NCBI GenBank assembly: GCA_002325785.1
Contig: DCSU01000077.1
Span: 4,233-28,930, forward strand
Source of the DNA: Bacteroidales bacterium UBA1458
Lineage (GTDB): Bacteria; Bacteroidota; Bacteroidia; Bacteroidales; VadinHA17
Length of the DNA stretch: 24,698 nucleotides
Direction of reading: 5' to 3'
This document shows positions 1 to 7,955 of the stretch, one piece after another. How positions within the stretch are numbered: the stretch's first letter is position 1; each line of letters opens with the position of its first letter. Under the pieces are notes generated by a model. It saw only the letters and a program-made list of their open reading frames with translations, was not told the origin of the DNA and ran no database searches. Made by a program: the position numbers and the translations under genes.

Positions 1-35
1 ACTTTCGACTTTACAGACTTTATGGACTTTCGACT
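1..35. repeat. Short degenerate tandem repeat downstream of the transketolase gene
   Basis: On the minus strand this reads as repeated AAAGTC-type units (AGTCGA, AAGTCCAT, AAAGTCTGT, AAAGTCGA). It begins 16 bp past the transketolase stop and runs to the window edge, so its full length is unknown. Simple repeats of this kind occur between genes in many environmental Bacteroidota. It may mark the operon's 3' end, but I see no clean hairpin followed by a T run. Confidence 0.5.
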
Positions 36-51
36 CAGACCTTGTGTCGTG

Positions 52-2085
52 TCAGCCCTTGATGAATTTCCTTACCTCGTTTGCAATGTTCTCCCCGGTG
101 AAGCCGAATTTCTCATCAAGCACGTTGTACGCCGCCGAGTAGCCGAAGCTTTCGAGGCCCCATATCCGGCCTTTCGACCCGGCGAAGCCCAGCATCGTCA
201 CCGGCAGTCCGGCCGTCAGGCAGAAAACGGGTACTCCCGGTGTGATGACGCTGTGCCTGTAACTCTCATCCTGCATCCTGAATAATCCTTCAGAAGGAGC
301 TGATACTATCCTTGATTTGATTCCCCATGAGGATAGCAGTTCTGCGGCCTCAACCAGGGTGGCCACTTCGGAGCCGCTGGCAACCATAATCACATCAGGT
401 TTTCCCGGACCATCAGTGACATTATAAGCTCCTCTCGATGCCATTGCAGCGGCTTCAATCCGTGTTTTGCCCCCGAAGGGAAGTGTTTTGATGTTCTGCC
501 TTGAAAGTATCAGTGCGGTGGGTGTTTTTTTATTCTCCAGCGCCAGTTTCCATGCAATATTCGTTTCAGGGGCATCGGCTGGTCTCAGCACCAGCATGCT
601 GTTCTCGCCATGGTGGTTCTTCAGGTGTTCCATGAGCCTGATCTGGGCCTCCTGCTCAACGGGCTGATGCGTGGGTCCATCCTCGCCTACGCGGAAAGCA
701 TCATGTGTCCATATATACTTGACCGGCAGGCGCATGAGCGCCGCGAGCCTGACGGCAGGCTTCATGTAGTCAGAGAAGACGAAGAAAGTCCCGCAGGCAG
801 GTATCACTCCACCGTGGAGTGCCATGCCGTTCATGACGGCAGCCATAGTCAGCTCGGAGACTCCTGAATGCAGGAAGGCTCCTGAAAAGTCGCCCCTGGT
901 AAAAGGCTTGCTCTTCTTCAGGAAGCCGTCAGTCTTGTCAGAGTTGGCGAGGTCTGCCGATGCAACTATCATGTTGGGGATCTTCACGGCAAAGTGGGAG
1001 AGGAGGACGGCGGATGCGTTGCGGGTGGCATCATTCTCCTTCTGGGCTATGGCGGTAAAGTCAATCTCAGGAATGACGCCCGAGTAGAAATCATTAAGCT
1101 GTTGTGCCGCATCAGGATTTTCATTTGCCCAGCCCTCTTTCTTCTTTTTCCAGGCTGCGGCTGCACCAGATTTGCCTGCCAGCACCTCTTCGTACAGCAG
1201 CTTTACATCGGGAAATACCTCAAAAGGTTTTTCCGGGTCACCTCCCAGGTTAGCAACGGATTTCTTGAAGGAACCTCCGGCATGAGTAACCGGCTGCCCG
1301 TGTGTTGAGGTCTTACTTTCGAAGCTGTTACCTGATTCGTCTACCAGGCCTTTGCCCATCACAGTCTTGCCTATTATTATCACCGGTCTCTCATTTTCAT
1401 CACCTGCCAGCCGAAGTGCTCCTCGTATCTGGTCATGGCTGTGGCCGTCTATCTCCATCACCCGCCATCCCCATGCCTTGTATTTGGCTGCTGTGTTTTC
1501 GGATGTGACAACAGAGGTCTCTGTAGAGAGCTGAATATCATTTGAATCATAGAATAACACCAGGTTGCTCAACCCGAGGTGTCCGGCGAGGCGTCCGGCG
1601 CCCTGGGAGATCTCCTCCTGGATGCCACCGTCAGATATGTAGGCATAAGTCTTATGTTCAAACAGCCGACCGAACCGGGCTGCCAGGAAGCGTTCCGCGA
1701 TGGCTGCGCCCACGGCCATGGTATGACCCTGGCCAAGAGGACCTGAGGTGTTTTCGATACCACGTTTCAGATCGAGCTCCGGGTGACCCGGTGTCACACT
1801 GCCCCACTGCCGGAACTGCATGATGTCGTCAACGGTGAAGTGGCCTGTGAGTGTCAGGACTGAATAGAGCATGGGCGACATATGGCCGGGATCGAGGAAG
1901 AACCTGTCTCTGTTTATCCATTCCGGATCTGCAGGGTCAAAACGGAGGAACTCGGAGAAGAGGATATGTATAAAATCTGCTCCTCCCATGGCTCCTCCCG
2001 GATGACCGGAATTAGCTTTCTCAACCATTGCCATAGAGAGGATCCGGATATTGTCTGCTGCGCGTTCGTTTACATTTTTGGTCAT
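52..2085 (-). CDS. tkt: Transketolase (single-chain, 677 aa)
   Basis: Transketolase moves two-carbon ketol units between pentose phosphates and aldose phosphates (Xu5P, R5P, E4P, F6P, GAP) using thiamine diphosphate in the cytoplasm. The N-terminal TPP domain shows SGHPGGAMGGAD near residues 26-37, GHMSPM near 67, GPLGQGH near 115-121 and a TPP/Mg motif SDGGIQEE at 151-158, with the matching Asn in DSNDIQL near 182. The pyrimidine domain has SGVSELTMAA and FSDYMKP, then a THDAFRVGEDGPTHQP segment typical of transketolases. The ATG at 2085 (MTKNVNERAADN) is chosen because the frame's upstream extension would overlap gnd and has no family resemblance. The usual first Gly of GDG is Ser here and the Gly after the Glu is a second Glu, so the TPP motif is slightly unusual. 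It is the last gene of the uronate operon, 136 bp after gnd. Confidence 0.93.
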   Translation of the reverse strand: MTKNVNERAADNIRILSMAMVEKANSGHPGGAMGGADFIHILFSEFLRFDPADPEWINRDRFFLDPGHMSPMLYSVLTLTGHFTVDDIMQFRQWGSVTPGHPELDLKRGIENTSGPLGQGHTMAVGAAIAERFLAARFGRLFEHKTYAYISDGGIQEEISQGAGRLAGHLGLSNLVLFYDSNDIQLSTETSVVTSENTAAKYKAWGWRVMEIDGHSHDQIRGALRLAGDENERPVIIIGKTVMGKGLVDESGNSFESKTSTHGQPVTHAGGSFKKSVANLGGDPEKPFEVFPDVKLLYEEVLAGKSGAAAAWKKKKEGWANENPDAAQQLNDFYSGVIPEIDFTAIAQKENDATRNASAVLLSHFAVKIPNMIVASADLANSDKTDGFLKKSKPFTRGDFSGAFLHSGVSELTMAAVMNGMALHGGVIPACGTFFVFSDYMKPAVRLAALMRLPVKYIWTHDAFRVGEDGPTHQPVEQEAQIRLMEHLKNHHGENSMLVLRPADAPETNIAWKLALENKKTPTALILSRQNIKTLPFGGKTRIEAAAMASRGAYNVTDGPGKPDVIMVASGSEVATLVEAAELLSSWGIKSRIVSAPSEGLFRMQDESYRHSVITPGVPVFCLTAGLPVTMLGFAGSKGRIWGLESFGYSAAYNVLDEKFGFTGENIANEVRKFIKG

Positions 2086-2221
2086 GACGGTTTGTACCTT
2101 TTGAGTGAGAGTAAAAATAATAAAAAAAATGCTTACCGGGAGTCGCTTCTGATTAACAAACAGAACTCCACGGCTGGCATGACTAGCTATTGCATTGCCC
2201 TGGTCTACAGCGTTATGGCGG
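2086..2221 (-). other. Intergenic leader between gnd and transketolase
   Basis: This 136-bp gap is the largest inside the ten-gene operon. On the minus strand its last 40 bases are rich in T and A, with a run of eight T followed by TTATTATTTTTA, before the transketolase start. There is no strong ribosome binding site and no perfect TAnnTTTG box, so a separate transketolase promoter is possible but not shown. Confidence 0.4.
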
Positions 2222-3670
2222 TTAAGCGTTATAGGTTGAGGAGGCGGTGTCGCCTCCGCGCCCGGTCCAGTTCGTGTGGAAGGACTCACCCTCAGGTTTA
2301 TCAATCCGCTGGTAGGTATGAGCTCCGAAATAGTCGCGTTGTGCCTGTAGTAAATTTGCAGGCAGCCAGGCCGAACGGTAGCTGTCAAACCACGACAGTG
2401 CCGCTCCCATGGCTGGCACGGGGACACCGTCTCTGACTGCCCCTGCAATAACCCTTCGCCAGTTCTCGCTGTTCTCATTAAGGATGGATGAGAAATAGCT
2501 GTCAATGATCAGGTTGGGCAGTTCCGGGTCGCGCCTGAATGCTTCGTAAATCTTGTTGAGGAAAGCTGACCTGATGATGCATCCGCCTCTCCATATCATT
2601 GCTATCTCACCGTATTTCAGATCCCATTTGTATTCAACGGCAGCGTTGCGGAGCAGGTTGAATCCCTGTGCATAAGAGACGATCTTGGAAGCATATAGCG
2701 CTTTGCGGATGTCATCAGCGTACTGTTTTTTGTCGGGCTTCGGGCCTTTTACCGGGCTGCTGAAGAGGGGAGCGGCTTTAACTCTTTCCTTCTTCATTGA
2801 AGATATTAACCTGGCGAAGACCGACTCACCGATCAGGCTCAGCGGCACTCCGTGGTCAAGGGCGCTGACGACTGTCCATTTGCCTGTTCCCTTCTGGCCT
2901 GCAGAGTCGAGTATCTTTGTGACAATGGGTTCTCCGTCGGTATCCTTGTATCTGAGTATCTCCCCGGTGATCTCTATCAGGTAGGAGTCGAGTTCTACTT
3001 TGTTCCACTCCTCGAAAATGCCGGCCATATCATCGTAGGTAAAGAGGCCTGAATTGATCATCAGGTGGTATGCTTCGCAAATGAGCTGCATGTCGCCGTA
3101 TTCAATGCCGTTATGGACCATCTTGACGAAGTGGCCTGCGCCGTTATCGCCTATCCAGGTGACGCAGGGAGCCCCGTCAGACGCCCTGGCAGCAATTGCA
3201 TAGAAGATATCTTTCACGTGAGGCCACGCCTCTTTGGATCCGCCGGGCATCATCGAGGGTCCGAGCAGAGCACCCTCTTCACCGCCTGAGACTCCGGTGC
3301 CGATGTAAAGAAGTCCCTTGCTCTCAACATATTGTGTCCTTCTAATTGTGTCCGGAAAGTGTGAATTACCGCCTTCAATAATAATATCTCCCTTGTCGAG
3401 CAGGGGGATGATCTTCTCAATGAAATCGTCAACCGGCTTGCCTGCCTTGACCATCAGCATAACCTTACGGGGTCTCTCAAGGTTTGAGATCAGCTCCTCA
3501 AGTGAATAGGAGGGTATGATCTTTTTGCCTTTCCCACGTCCGTTCACAAAATCAGTCACCCTTTCCGTTGTGCGGTTGAAGACTGCAACAGTAAAACCCC
3601 TGCTTTCAATGTTGAGCACCAGGTTTTCTCCCATCACGGCGAGGCCTATCAATCCTATATCTGCTTTCAT
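2222..3670 (-). CDS. gnd: 6-phosphogluconate dehydrogenase, decarboxylating (482 aa)
   Basis: This cytoplasmic enzyme oxidatively decarboxylates 6-phosphogluconate to ribulose 5-phosphate, normally with NADP+. The full-length 482-residue protein has the N-terminal dinucleotide motif GLAVMGENL (residues 9-17), NRT at 32-34 which fits the NADP-type pocket, and GGNSHFPDT at 100-108. The catalytic block GHFVKMVHNGIEYGDMQ covers 179-195, with Lys183 and Glu190 at the numbering used for the classical enzyme. The C-terminal substrate-closing segment RDYFGAHTYQR is at 445-455. The start is the ATG at 3670. It lies 46 bp after pdxB and 136 bp before transketolase, so two pentose phosphate enzymes sit together in a galacturonate operon. 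That placement is unusual, because the standard galacturonate route never forms 6-phosphogluconate. Confidence 0.97.
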   Translation of the reverse strand: MKADIGLIGLAVMGENLVLNIESRGFTVAVFNRTTERVTDFVNGRGKGKKIIPSYSLEELISNLERPRKVMLMVKAGKPVDDFIEKIIPLLDKGDIIIEGGNSHFPDTIRRTQYVESKGLLYIGTGVSGGEEGALLGPSMMPGGSKEAWPHVKDIFYAIAARASDGAPCVTWIGDNGAGHFVKMVHNGIEYGDMQLICEAYHLMINSGLFTYDDMAGIFEEWNKVELDSYLIEITGEILRYKDTDGEPIVTKILDSAGQKGTGKWTVVSALDHGVPLSLIGESVFARLISSMKKERVKAAPLFSSPVKGPKPDKKQYADDIRKALYASKIVSYAQGFNLLRNAAVEYKWDLKYGEIAMIWRGGCIIRSAFLNKIYEAFRRDPELPNLIIDSYFSSILNENSENWRRVIAGAVRDGVPVPAMGAALSWFDSYRSAWLPANLLQAQRDYFGAHTYQRIDKPEGESFHTNWTGRGGDTASSTYNA

Positions 3671-3716
3671 CCTGAAAAATTAAGTTGTTGATAAATTGAA
3701 TTCTTTTGTTTTCGAA

Positions 3717-4844
3717 TTATTGAATTATTCTGAAGCCAAGGTCCATAAGTATTTGTCGTGCCAGCGGGTCATCGGTCTGCACACTGTATGATTCAAATTC
3801 TCTTCTGATCCTGTAGTTATCGCGAAGATACTCGAATTTTCCGGTGTCACGGCGGAAAAGTCTGTCATCATCCTCAACCGGATAGGTACGTCTGACGGCC
3901 CTGGCAACAAGCTCGAGAGCACTTTTGCTATCGCTCTGCTGTGTCAGGTCAATGACCTGATCGGCTGGTTGCGGAAGCGAGGCGGGTGACCAGTCCTGAA
4001 GCGGAATACCCAGCTCCGCAGCTACCCGTCTCACCGGGTTTATGGTGGCGTTAGCCTTGCCGTCGACTGAATATCCGGCTATGTGAGGGGTAGCTATATC
4101 TGTCAGTTGTACCAGTCTGCCGTCAGCCTCGGGCTCTCCCTCCCAGACATCAAGTACTGCGCCAGCCAGGGTCTTTGATGAGAGCGCCTCCCTGAGAGCT
4201 GCATTGTCTACCACCTCGCCGCGCGAGGAGTTGATCAGGATGCAATTCTTCCTTAGCATAGGCAGGTTGGCGCTGTTGATCAGATGGCGGGTACTGTCCA
4301 TGCCCTCAAGGGTCAGCGGCACATGCAGAGTGAGAATGTCTGACTCTGCAAGGAGCTTTTCAATAGGATGGAACTCGGTGCCTTCCTCTCGTCTCTGTCG
4401 GGGAGGGTCATTTTGAAGCACCCTCATTCCAACGGCCCTGGCCGCCCTGACAACTTTTGTTCCTACGTTTCCCACTCCCACGACTCCCAGAGTCAGCGAG
4501 CGGAGGTCCAGCGAGCGGCTGAAGGCGAGATAAAACAGTACTGTGGTTATATATTGCATCACTGATCCCGAGTTGCAACCCGGGGCGTTCACCCACTTTA
4601 TGGCAGCATTGTCAAGCCAGTCAGTATCAAGGTGATCATATCCTATGGTAGCCGTGGCCACAATTTTTACCTTGCTGCCTTCAAGGAGCCGGCTGTTGCA
4701 TCTGGTGCGGGTACGGACTATCAGAGCATCGGCATCGGAGACCATTCGGGCATCAATGGCGCGGCCTGGACTGTACACTACTTCAGCCCAGGGTTCAAAG
4801 ACTCCTTTTATGAACGGGATTTTTTCGTCTATTACGATTTTCAT
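3717..4844 (-). CDS. pdxB: 4-phosphoerythronate dehydrogenase (PdxB-type 2-hydroxyacid dehydrogenase, 375 aa)
   Basis: PdxB oxidises 4-phospho-D-erythronate in the DXP-dependent route to pyridoxal phosphate. The protein has a D-2-hydroxyacid dehydrogenase core: NAD motif GVGNVG at 123-128, catalytic Arg in SSRGE (Arg208), Glu in EGEPE (Glu237) and His in TPHIAG (His254). After it comes a C-terminal segment (about 300-375) with TYPVEDDDRLF and a YRIRREF pattern, matching the extra dimerisation domain of true PdxB and absent from ordinary phosphoglycerate dehydrogenases. The ATG at 4844 (MKIVIDEKIPF) is chosen because a longer frame would overlap the upstream gene. The stop of the LarA-family gene lies only 4 bp away, so the two are translationally close. 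A vitamin B6 gene in a sugar operon is odd. Transketolase nearby makes erythrose 4-phosphate, a precursor of its substrate. A shifted substrate specificity cannot be excluded. Confidence 0.85.
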   Translation of the reverse strand: MKIVIDEKIPFIKGVFEPWAEVVYSPGRAIDARMVSDADALIVRTRTRCNSRLLEGSKVKIVATATIGYDHLDTDWLDNAAIKWVNAPGCNSGSVMQYITTVLFYLAFSRSLDLRSLTLGVVGVGNVGTKVVRAARAVGMRVLQNDPPRQRREEGTEFHPIEKLLAESDILTLHVPLTLEGMDSTRHLINSANLPMLRKNCILINSSRGEVVDNAALREALSSKTLAGAVLDVWEGEPEADGRLVQLTDIATPHIAGYSVDGKANATINPVRRVAAELGIPLQDWSPASLPQPADQVIDLTQQSDSKSALELVARAVRRTYPVEDDDRLFRRDTGKFEYLRDNYRIRREFESYSVQTDDPLARQILMDLGFRIIQ

Positions 4845-4848
4845 GGGC

Positions 4849-6111
4849 TTAACGTGCTGCTTTCCAGAGGCCGGTGGCCGGGTTGGAAATGAAATAGAAC
4901 TCTTCACCGTCGGTGTTCCTGTGAAATCCGGTCTGCAGGCTGAGCGGATCATACTGTTTCATCAGTGCATTGATGTCGCCGAAGCTGTACCCGACGGTTT
5001 CAACCTCTTCAGGAGTGAGGTGCCCTGCCGCGTATGTCACCCTGAACCTGTTCTCGGGTGAGCCGTGAATGAGATGGGCAGCTGCGCTCAGGTTCTCCTT
5101 AAGGTCATTGTTGGCTTCGGTGAATGCGAGTATCTCAGGGGTGGTACGGTAGCCGTATTTCCTGATCAGTTTGTCAATGGCCGGGTCTTCGCCGAAGGTC
5201 TTCACACCCGGGGCAAGGACTATCAGTTCGCCGTTGTCAGCTATTGCCATACGCGTGCGGTAGATACTCTTGTTGCCAAGCCAGGTGCTCTTGAACTCTT
5301 CGGGGTCCAGCCATACTACTACCTTCTTCAGCCGTTCCGGCAGGGTGGTGAAGTTAACCTCTCGTGAGAGGGCTGCCGCCTGCCGGAAGCATTCGATATC
5401 ATCCCCGGCAAAGAGGCCCCTGATCTTCAGCCTGCCCTCGCTGTCGGGTGCAACAACAGTGAGGATATAGAGCAGAGGCAACCGATCAGCCGCAATCTCC
5501 GAAGCCTTATTCAGGACCGCCCTTACAGGGTTGTCAGTTGTTCCCAGTATGTTCTCAATGCCGTATACGGCGCCAATGAAGTGACTTTTGTTAATAGCCT
5601 CGCTGCCTCCGCATCCCACAAAGACGTTCTTGTTGTAATTGGCCATACCCGTCACCTCATGAGGAACCACCTGTCCTACTGAGATAATCAGGTCATGACC
5701 CCCGTCTGAAAGAAGGCGGTTCACCTGGACGGGATAGTCAAAGGTGAGCCTGCCGCCAGTGACCTCTGATACAAACGAAGCTGGCACCCTGCCCAGCTCT
5801 CCGATGTCAGTGCGCCATCGGTGCTCCCTGAACAGCGTAAGTGGTACTTTGCCAAACATTCTGCGGATCTCGGCCGGTTCCATCGGCATGTGTGTACCCA
5901 GCGCGGGCAGGATATCTATGACACGCTCTTCGAGCCTCTCCCAGAGCAGTTCGGTTATCATGCCCGCACCGGAATGGGCACGTGTGATGTCAGGCGGCAG
6001 TATAAGGACCCTTTTTCTTTTACCGAAGCTTCCAAGAACTGTCTCCAGTGCAGACCTGACCTTGTCTTTGTCCAATCCCTTTTCTTGTCCGTTTTCTGAA
6101 TAGTATATCAT
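4849..6111 (-). CDS. LarA-family nickel-pincer hydroxyacid racemase/epimerase; possible D-mannonate/D-gluconate 2-epimerase (420 aa)
   Basis: The family (lactate racemase LarA, DUF2088) inverts the hydroxyl carbon next to a carboxylate using a nickel-pincer nucleotide (NPN). Family features are visible: PPDITRAHSGAG with Asp41, Thr43 and Arg44; ALGTHMPMEPAEI with His74; then VPHEVTGMANYNKNVFVG with His151 and Lys161, followed by His177. These correspond to the histidines and lysine that handle the cofactor and the proton in LarA. The length, about 420 aa, is usual for the family. Known members act on lactate, malate and other 2-hydroxyacids, and a D-gluconate 2-epimerase has been described. 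In this operon D-mannonate is the obvious 2-hydroxyacid, so epimerisation to D-gluconate is my inference. The cofactor genes larB, larC and larE are not in the window. The gene sits between the HAD gene and pdxB. Confidence 0.8.
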   Translation of the reverse strand: MIYYSENGQEKGLDKDKVRSALETVLGSFGKRKRVLILPPDITRAHSGAGMITELLWERLEERVIDILPALGTHMPMEPAEIRRMFGKVPLTLFREHRWRTDIGELGRVPASFVSEVTGGRLTFDYPVQVNRLLSDGGHDLIISVGQVVPHEVTGMANYNKNVFVGCGGSEAINKSHFIGAVYGIENILGTTDNPVRAVLNKASEIAADRLPLLYILTVVAPDSEGRLKIRGLFAGDDIECFRQAAALSREVNFTTLPERLKKVVVWLDPEEFKSTWLGNKSIYRTRMAIADNGELIVLAPGVKTFGEDPAIDKLIRKYGYRTTPEILAFTEANNDLKENLSAAAHLIHGSPENRFRVTYAAGHLTPEEVETVGYSFGDINALMKQYDPLSLQTGFHRNTDGEEFYFISNPATGLWKAAR

Positions 6112-6126
6112 ATTGTTTTATTTTTT

Positions 6127-6187
6127 CCATGACGGTTTTTGAGGCTGTTACCGACGGCATCCGTTTTTACCATGATGGTTTTTCAGG
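6127..6187. repeat. Imperfect 18-bp direct repeat around the HAD gene stop
   Basis: The segment beginning at 6127 (ccatgacggtttttgagg) and that beginning at 6170 (ccatgatggtttttcagg) differ at two positions. The second copy encodes the last residues of the HAD protein and the first lies in the gap after its stop. It looks like a small duplication of the gene's 3' end. No function is evident. Confidence 0.6.
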
Positions 6188-7048
6188 CAGCGAACGGCGG
6201 AACTCGTCAATCAGCCGGTCCTGATATTCTCCCTTGTACGTGCCGGCGATGAACCTGCCAAGAGCCTCATCATGGAAGAGTTTCCACGACTTGTTCTCAT
6301 GTCCGGGTACCACCGGAAAGAAGAGAGCCCCGTTATCGGTTGACGCCTTCAGGTCACCCGGTGCATCTCCGATCATAAGAATCCTGTCAGAGGGATACCT
6401 GTTTGCAGCAGCAATGGCAATATGTTCGCTCTTGGTTCCCTGTTCCTGTCCGGCAATTGTTTTTACGAATCCGTCAATTGAGTGTTCCCTCCACTCCCTT
6501 GTCAGTGCCTCCAGGGGTGTCTGTGAAACCACTATGGCATCAGCGACAATGCTCAGCTTTTCTATAGATTTCCGGGCGTAGGGGAACGGTGGAGTGTTGC
6601 GCAGCCACCGTGCTATATCTTCATTGATTGCCAGTGTCCATTCAAGTACAGGCACCAGGGCAGGGTGAGGGTTATTACCCACATACTCCTTGAAGGCCGG
6701 GTTGCCAAGCCTGGTCTCGCCGCTCACCCAATGCCGGAGAGGTGACATGTCAGGAAGGTTGATGCCCGTTTCCTGCACTTCAGGCCTTGCGGCCAGGAGT
6801 TCCATCACCTTTAACAGGGCAGGAAAACGGTTTATACCCCGGGTTACGGAATAGAGATTGACGAAATCCCATGTCTCACGCACATACTTGGAAATGGCGA
6901 AGAGACCGAAGTATTTGACGGTATTGGGACAAAAGAACTCCTTGTGCTTGACCTCCATTGTATCGAATACACAACCGTCGGAGTCGATGCCGATAAAAAA
7001 ATCCTTCTCCGGTTTAAAATCTTCCAGAAGACTCATTTTGTTTTCCAT
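6167..7048 (-). CDS. HAD-superfamily hydrolase (putative sugar-phosphate phosphatase, 293 aa)
   Basis: Haloacid dehalogenase-like phosphatases remove phosphate through an aspartyl intermediate. All four motifs are visible: motif I IDSDGCVFDT with nucleophile Asp22 and Asp24, motif II Ser175 in VVSQT, motif III Lys206 in GTKSEH, and motif IV GDAPGD with Asp228 and Asp232. Residues 31-160 form a large cap between motifs I and II, rich in aromatic residues, which would set substrate choice. There is no signal peptide, so it should be cytoplasmic. The start is the ATG at 7048; a second ATG at 7036 (MSLLEDF) is possible. It lies 47 bp after the SDR gene and 55 bp before the LarA-family gene. The substrate is unknown. 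A role in removing stalled phosphosugars is a guess from context. The sequence does not look like a kinase, so it cannot supply the missing KDG or gluconate kinase. Confidence 0.82.
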   Translation of the reverse strand: MENKMSLLEDFKPEKDFFIGIDSDGCVFDTMEVKHKEFFCPNTVKYFGLFAISKYVRETWDFVNLYSVTRGINRFPALLKVMELLAARPEVQETGINLPDMSPLRHWVSGETRLGNPAFKEYVGNNPHPALVPVLEWTLAINEDIARWLRNTPPFPYARKSIEKLSIVADAIVVSQTPLEALTREWREHSIDGFVKTIAGQEQGTKSEHIAIAAANRYPSDRILMIGDAPGDLKASTDNGALFFPVVPGHENKSWKLFHDEALGRFIAGTYKGEYQDRLIDEFRRSLPEKPSW

Positions 7049-7095
7049 TGCCGGTTACTTAATAGTAATACAAATGTCAGCCGGGATTGTTCCCG

Positions 7096-7944
7096 TCAGA
7101 CCCCACTGTATGCGCTGAACCCGCCGTCAACGGGTATCACTACGCCTGTGACAAAGGATGAGGTACCTGACAGCAGGTAGAGCATGGTACCTACCAGTTC
7201 CTCAGGCTCGGCATAGCGACCCATGGGTGTGGCGGAAATAATCTTCCTGCCGCGCGGGGTCATCTCTCCTGTCTGCTCGTCAGTCAGCAGGAAGCGGTTC
7301 TGGTTGGTGAGCAGAAAACCGGGCGCTATTGCATTGACCCTGACACCTGTGGGAGCAAAGTGGACTGCAAGCCATTGCGTGAAGTTGTTAATTGCTGCCT
7401 TGGCAGCCGAGTAGGCGGGTATCTTCGTCAGCGGCCTGTAGGCGTTCATTGATGAAATATTCAGGATACTGCCGCTTCCTTTTTTTACCATATCCTCGCT
7501 GAGGATCATGGTTGGCAGCACGGTGCCCTTGAAGTTCAGGTCGAAGACGCCGTCAAATCCTGCAATGTCAAGATCAAAGAATGTTCCTTTCAGTTCCTTA
7601 TCATCAGCGGTAATAACCTCTTTGACGGTAGTGGCTGAGGCTTTGTTTCCACCGGCGCAGTTTACAAGTATATCAAGTGCGCCGAATTTGGAGCGAATCT
7701 CTTCGCGGGCTTTGAGCAGCGATTCCCTGTCGGTCACGCTGGCGCCGATGGCAGCGGCCACACTACAGTCGGGTCTGGCAACCATCTCTGCGGCGGTGAT
7801 GGCTCCCCTGGCCGGGTTCACATCCAGAATGATGACTGTCATTCCGGCCCGGCACAATCCTTTTACGAGTGTCTGTCCTATCACACCGCTGCCGCCGGTA
7901 ATGGCGGCCACTTTCCCTTTCAGGTCACTGAAATCATTCATCAT
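7096..7944 (-). CDS. uxuB: SDR-family D-mannonate oxidoreductase / fructuronate reductase (282 aa)
   Basis: It is predicted to reduce D-fructuronate to D-mannonate with NAD(P)H. It is a classical short-chain dehydrogenase: TGGSGVIG cofactor motif at 16-23, NCAGGN at 95-100 in place of NNAG, catalytic Ser164 or Ser165 in NISSMN, and Tyr178/Lys182 in the YSAAK motif. The GGSGVIG form and the C-terminal PVDGGFSAYSGV resemble the SDR-type UxuB of Bacillus and Bacteroidota, not the longer mannitol-dehydrogenase-type UxuB of E. coli. Assignment rests on this resemblance and on the neighbours uxaE, uxaC and the hexuronate transporter. KduD, another SDR of pectin metabolism, is the main alternative. 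Two ATG codons stand in tandem at 7944 and 7941. The gap to the upstream transporter gene is 11 bp, consistent with one transcript. Confidence 0.82.
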   Translation of the reverse strand: MMNDFSDLKGKVAAITGGSGVIGQTLVKGLCRAGMTVIILDVNPARGAITAAEMVARPDCSVAAAIGASVTDRESLLKAREEIRSKFGALDILVNCAGGNKASATTVKEVITADDKELKGTFFDLDIAGFDGVFDLNFKGTVLPTMILSEDMVKKGSGSILNISSMNAYRPLTKIPAYSAAKAAINNFTQWLAVHFAPTGVRVNAIAPGFLLTNQNRFLLTDEQTGEMTPRGRKIISATPMGRYAEPEELVGTMLYLLSGTSSFVTGVVIPVDGGFSAYSGV

Positions 7945-7955
7945 TTTTATCTTTT

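Noticed and set aside
1882..2436. 184-codon plus-strand open frame across the gnd/transketolase junction
   Set aside because: It is antisense to two conserved genes and its translation shows no domain or coding-like composition.
2086..2505. Upstream extension of the transketolase frame
   Set aside because: It overlaps the 3' end of gnd, has no family similarity and low-complexity composition. The ATG at 2085 matches known transketolase N-termini.
3717..4844. Phosphoglycerate dehydrogenase (SerA)
   Set aside because: There is no ACT domain, and the C-terminal segment matches the PdxB dimerisation domain.
4845..4952. Upstream extension of the pdxB frame
   Set aside because: It would run into the LarA-family gene, and the protein begins properly at MKIVIDEKIPF.
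7096..7944. Reading the SDR gene as KduD (2-deoxy-D-gluconate dehydrogenase)
   Set aside because: The GGSGVIG motif, the loop content and the uxaE/uxaC context fit the SDR-type fructuronate reductase better, and no KduI is present. It remains a weaker alternative.
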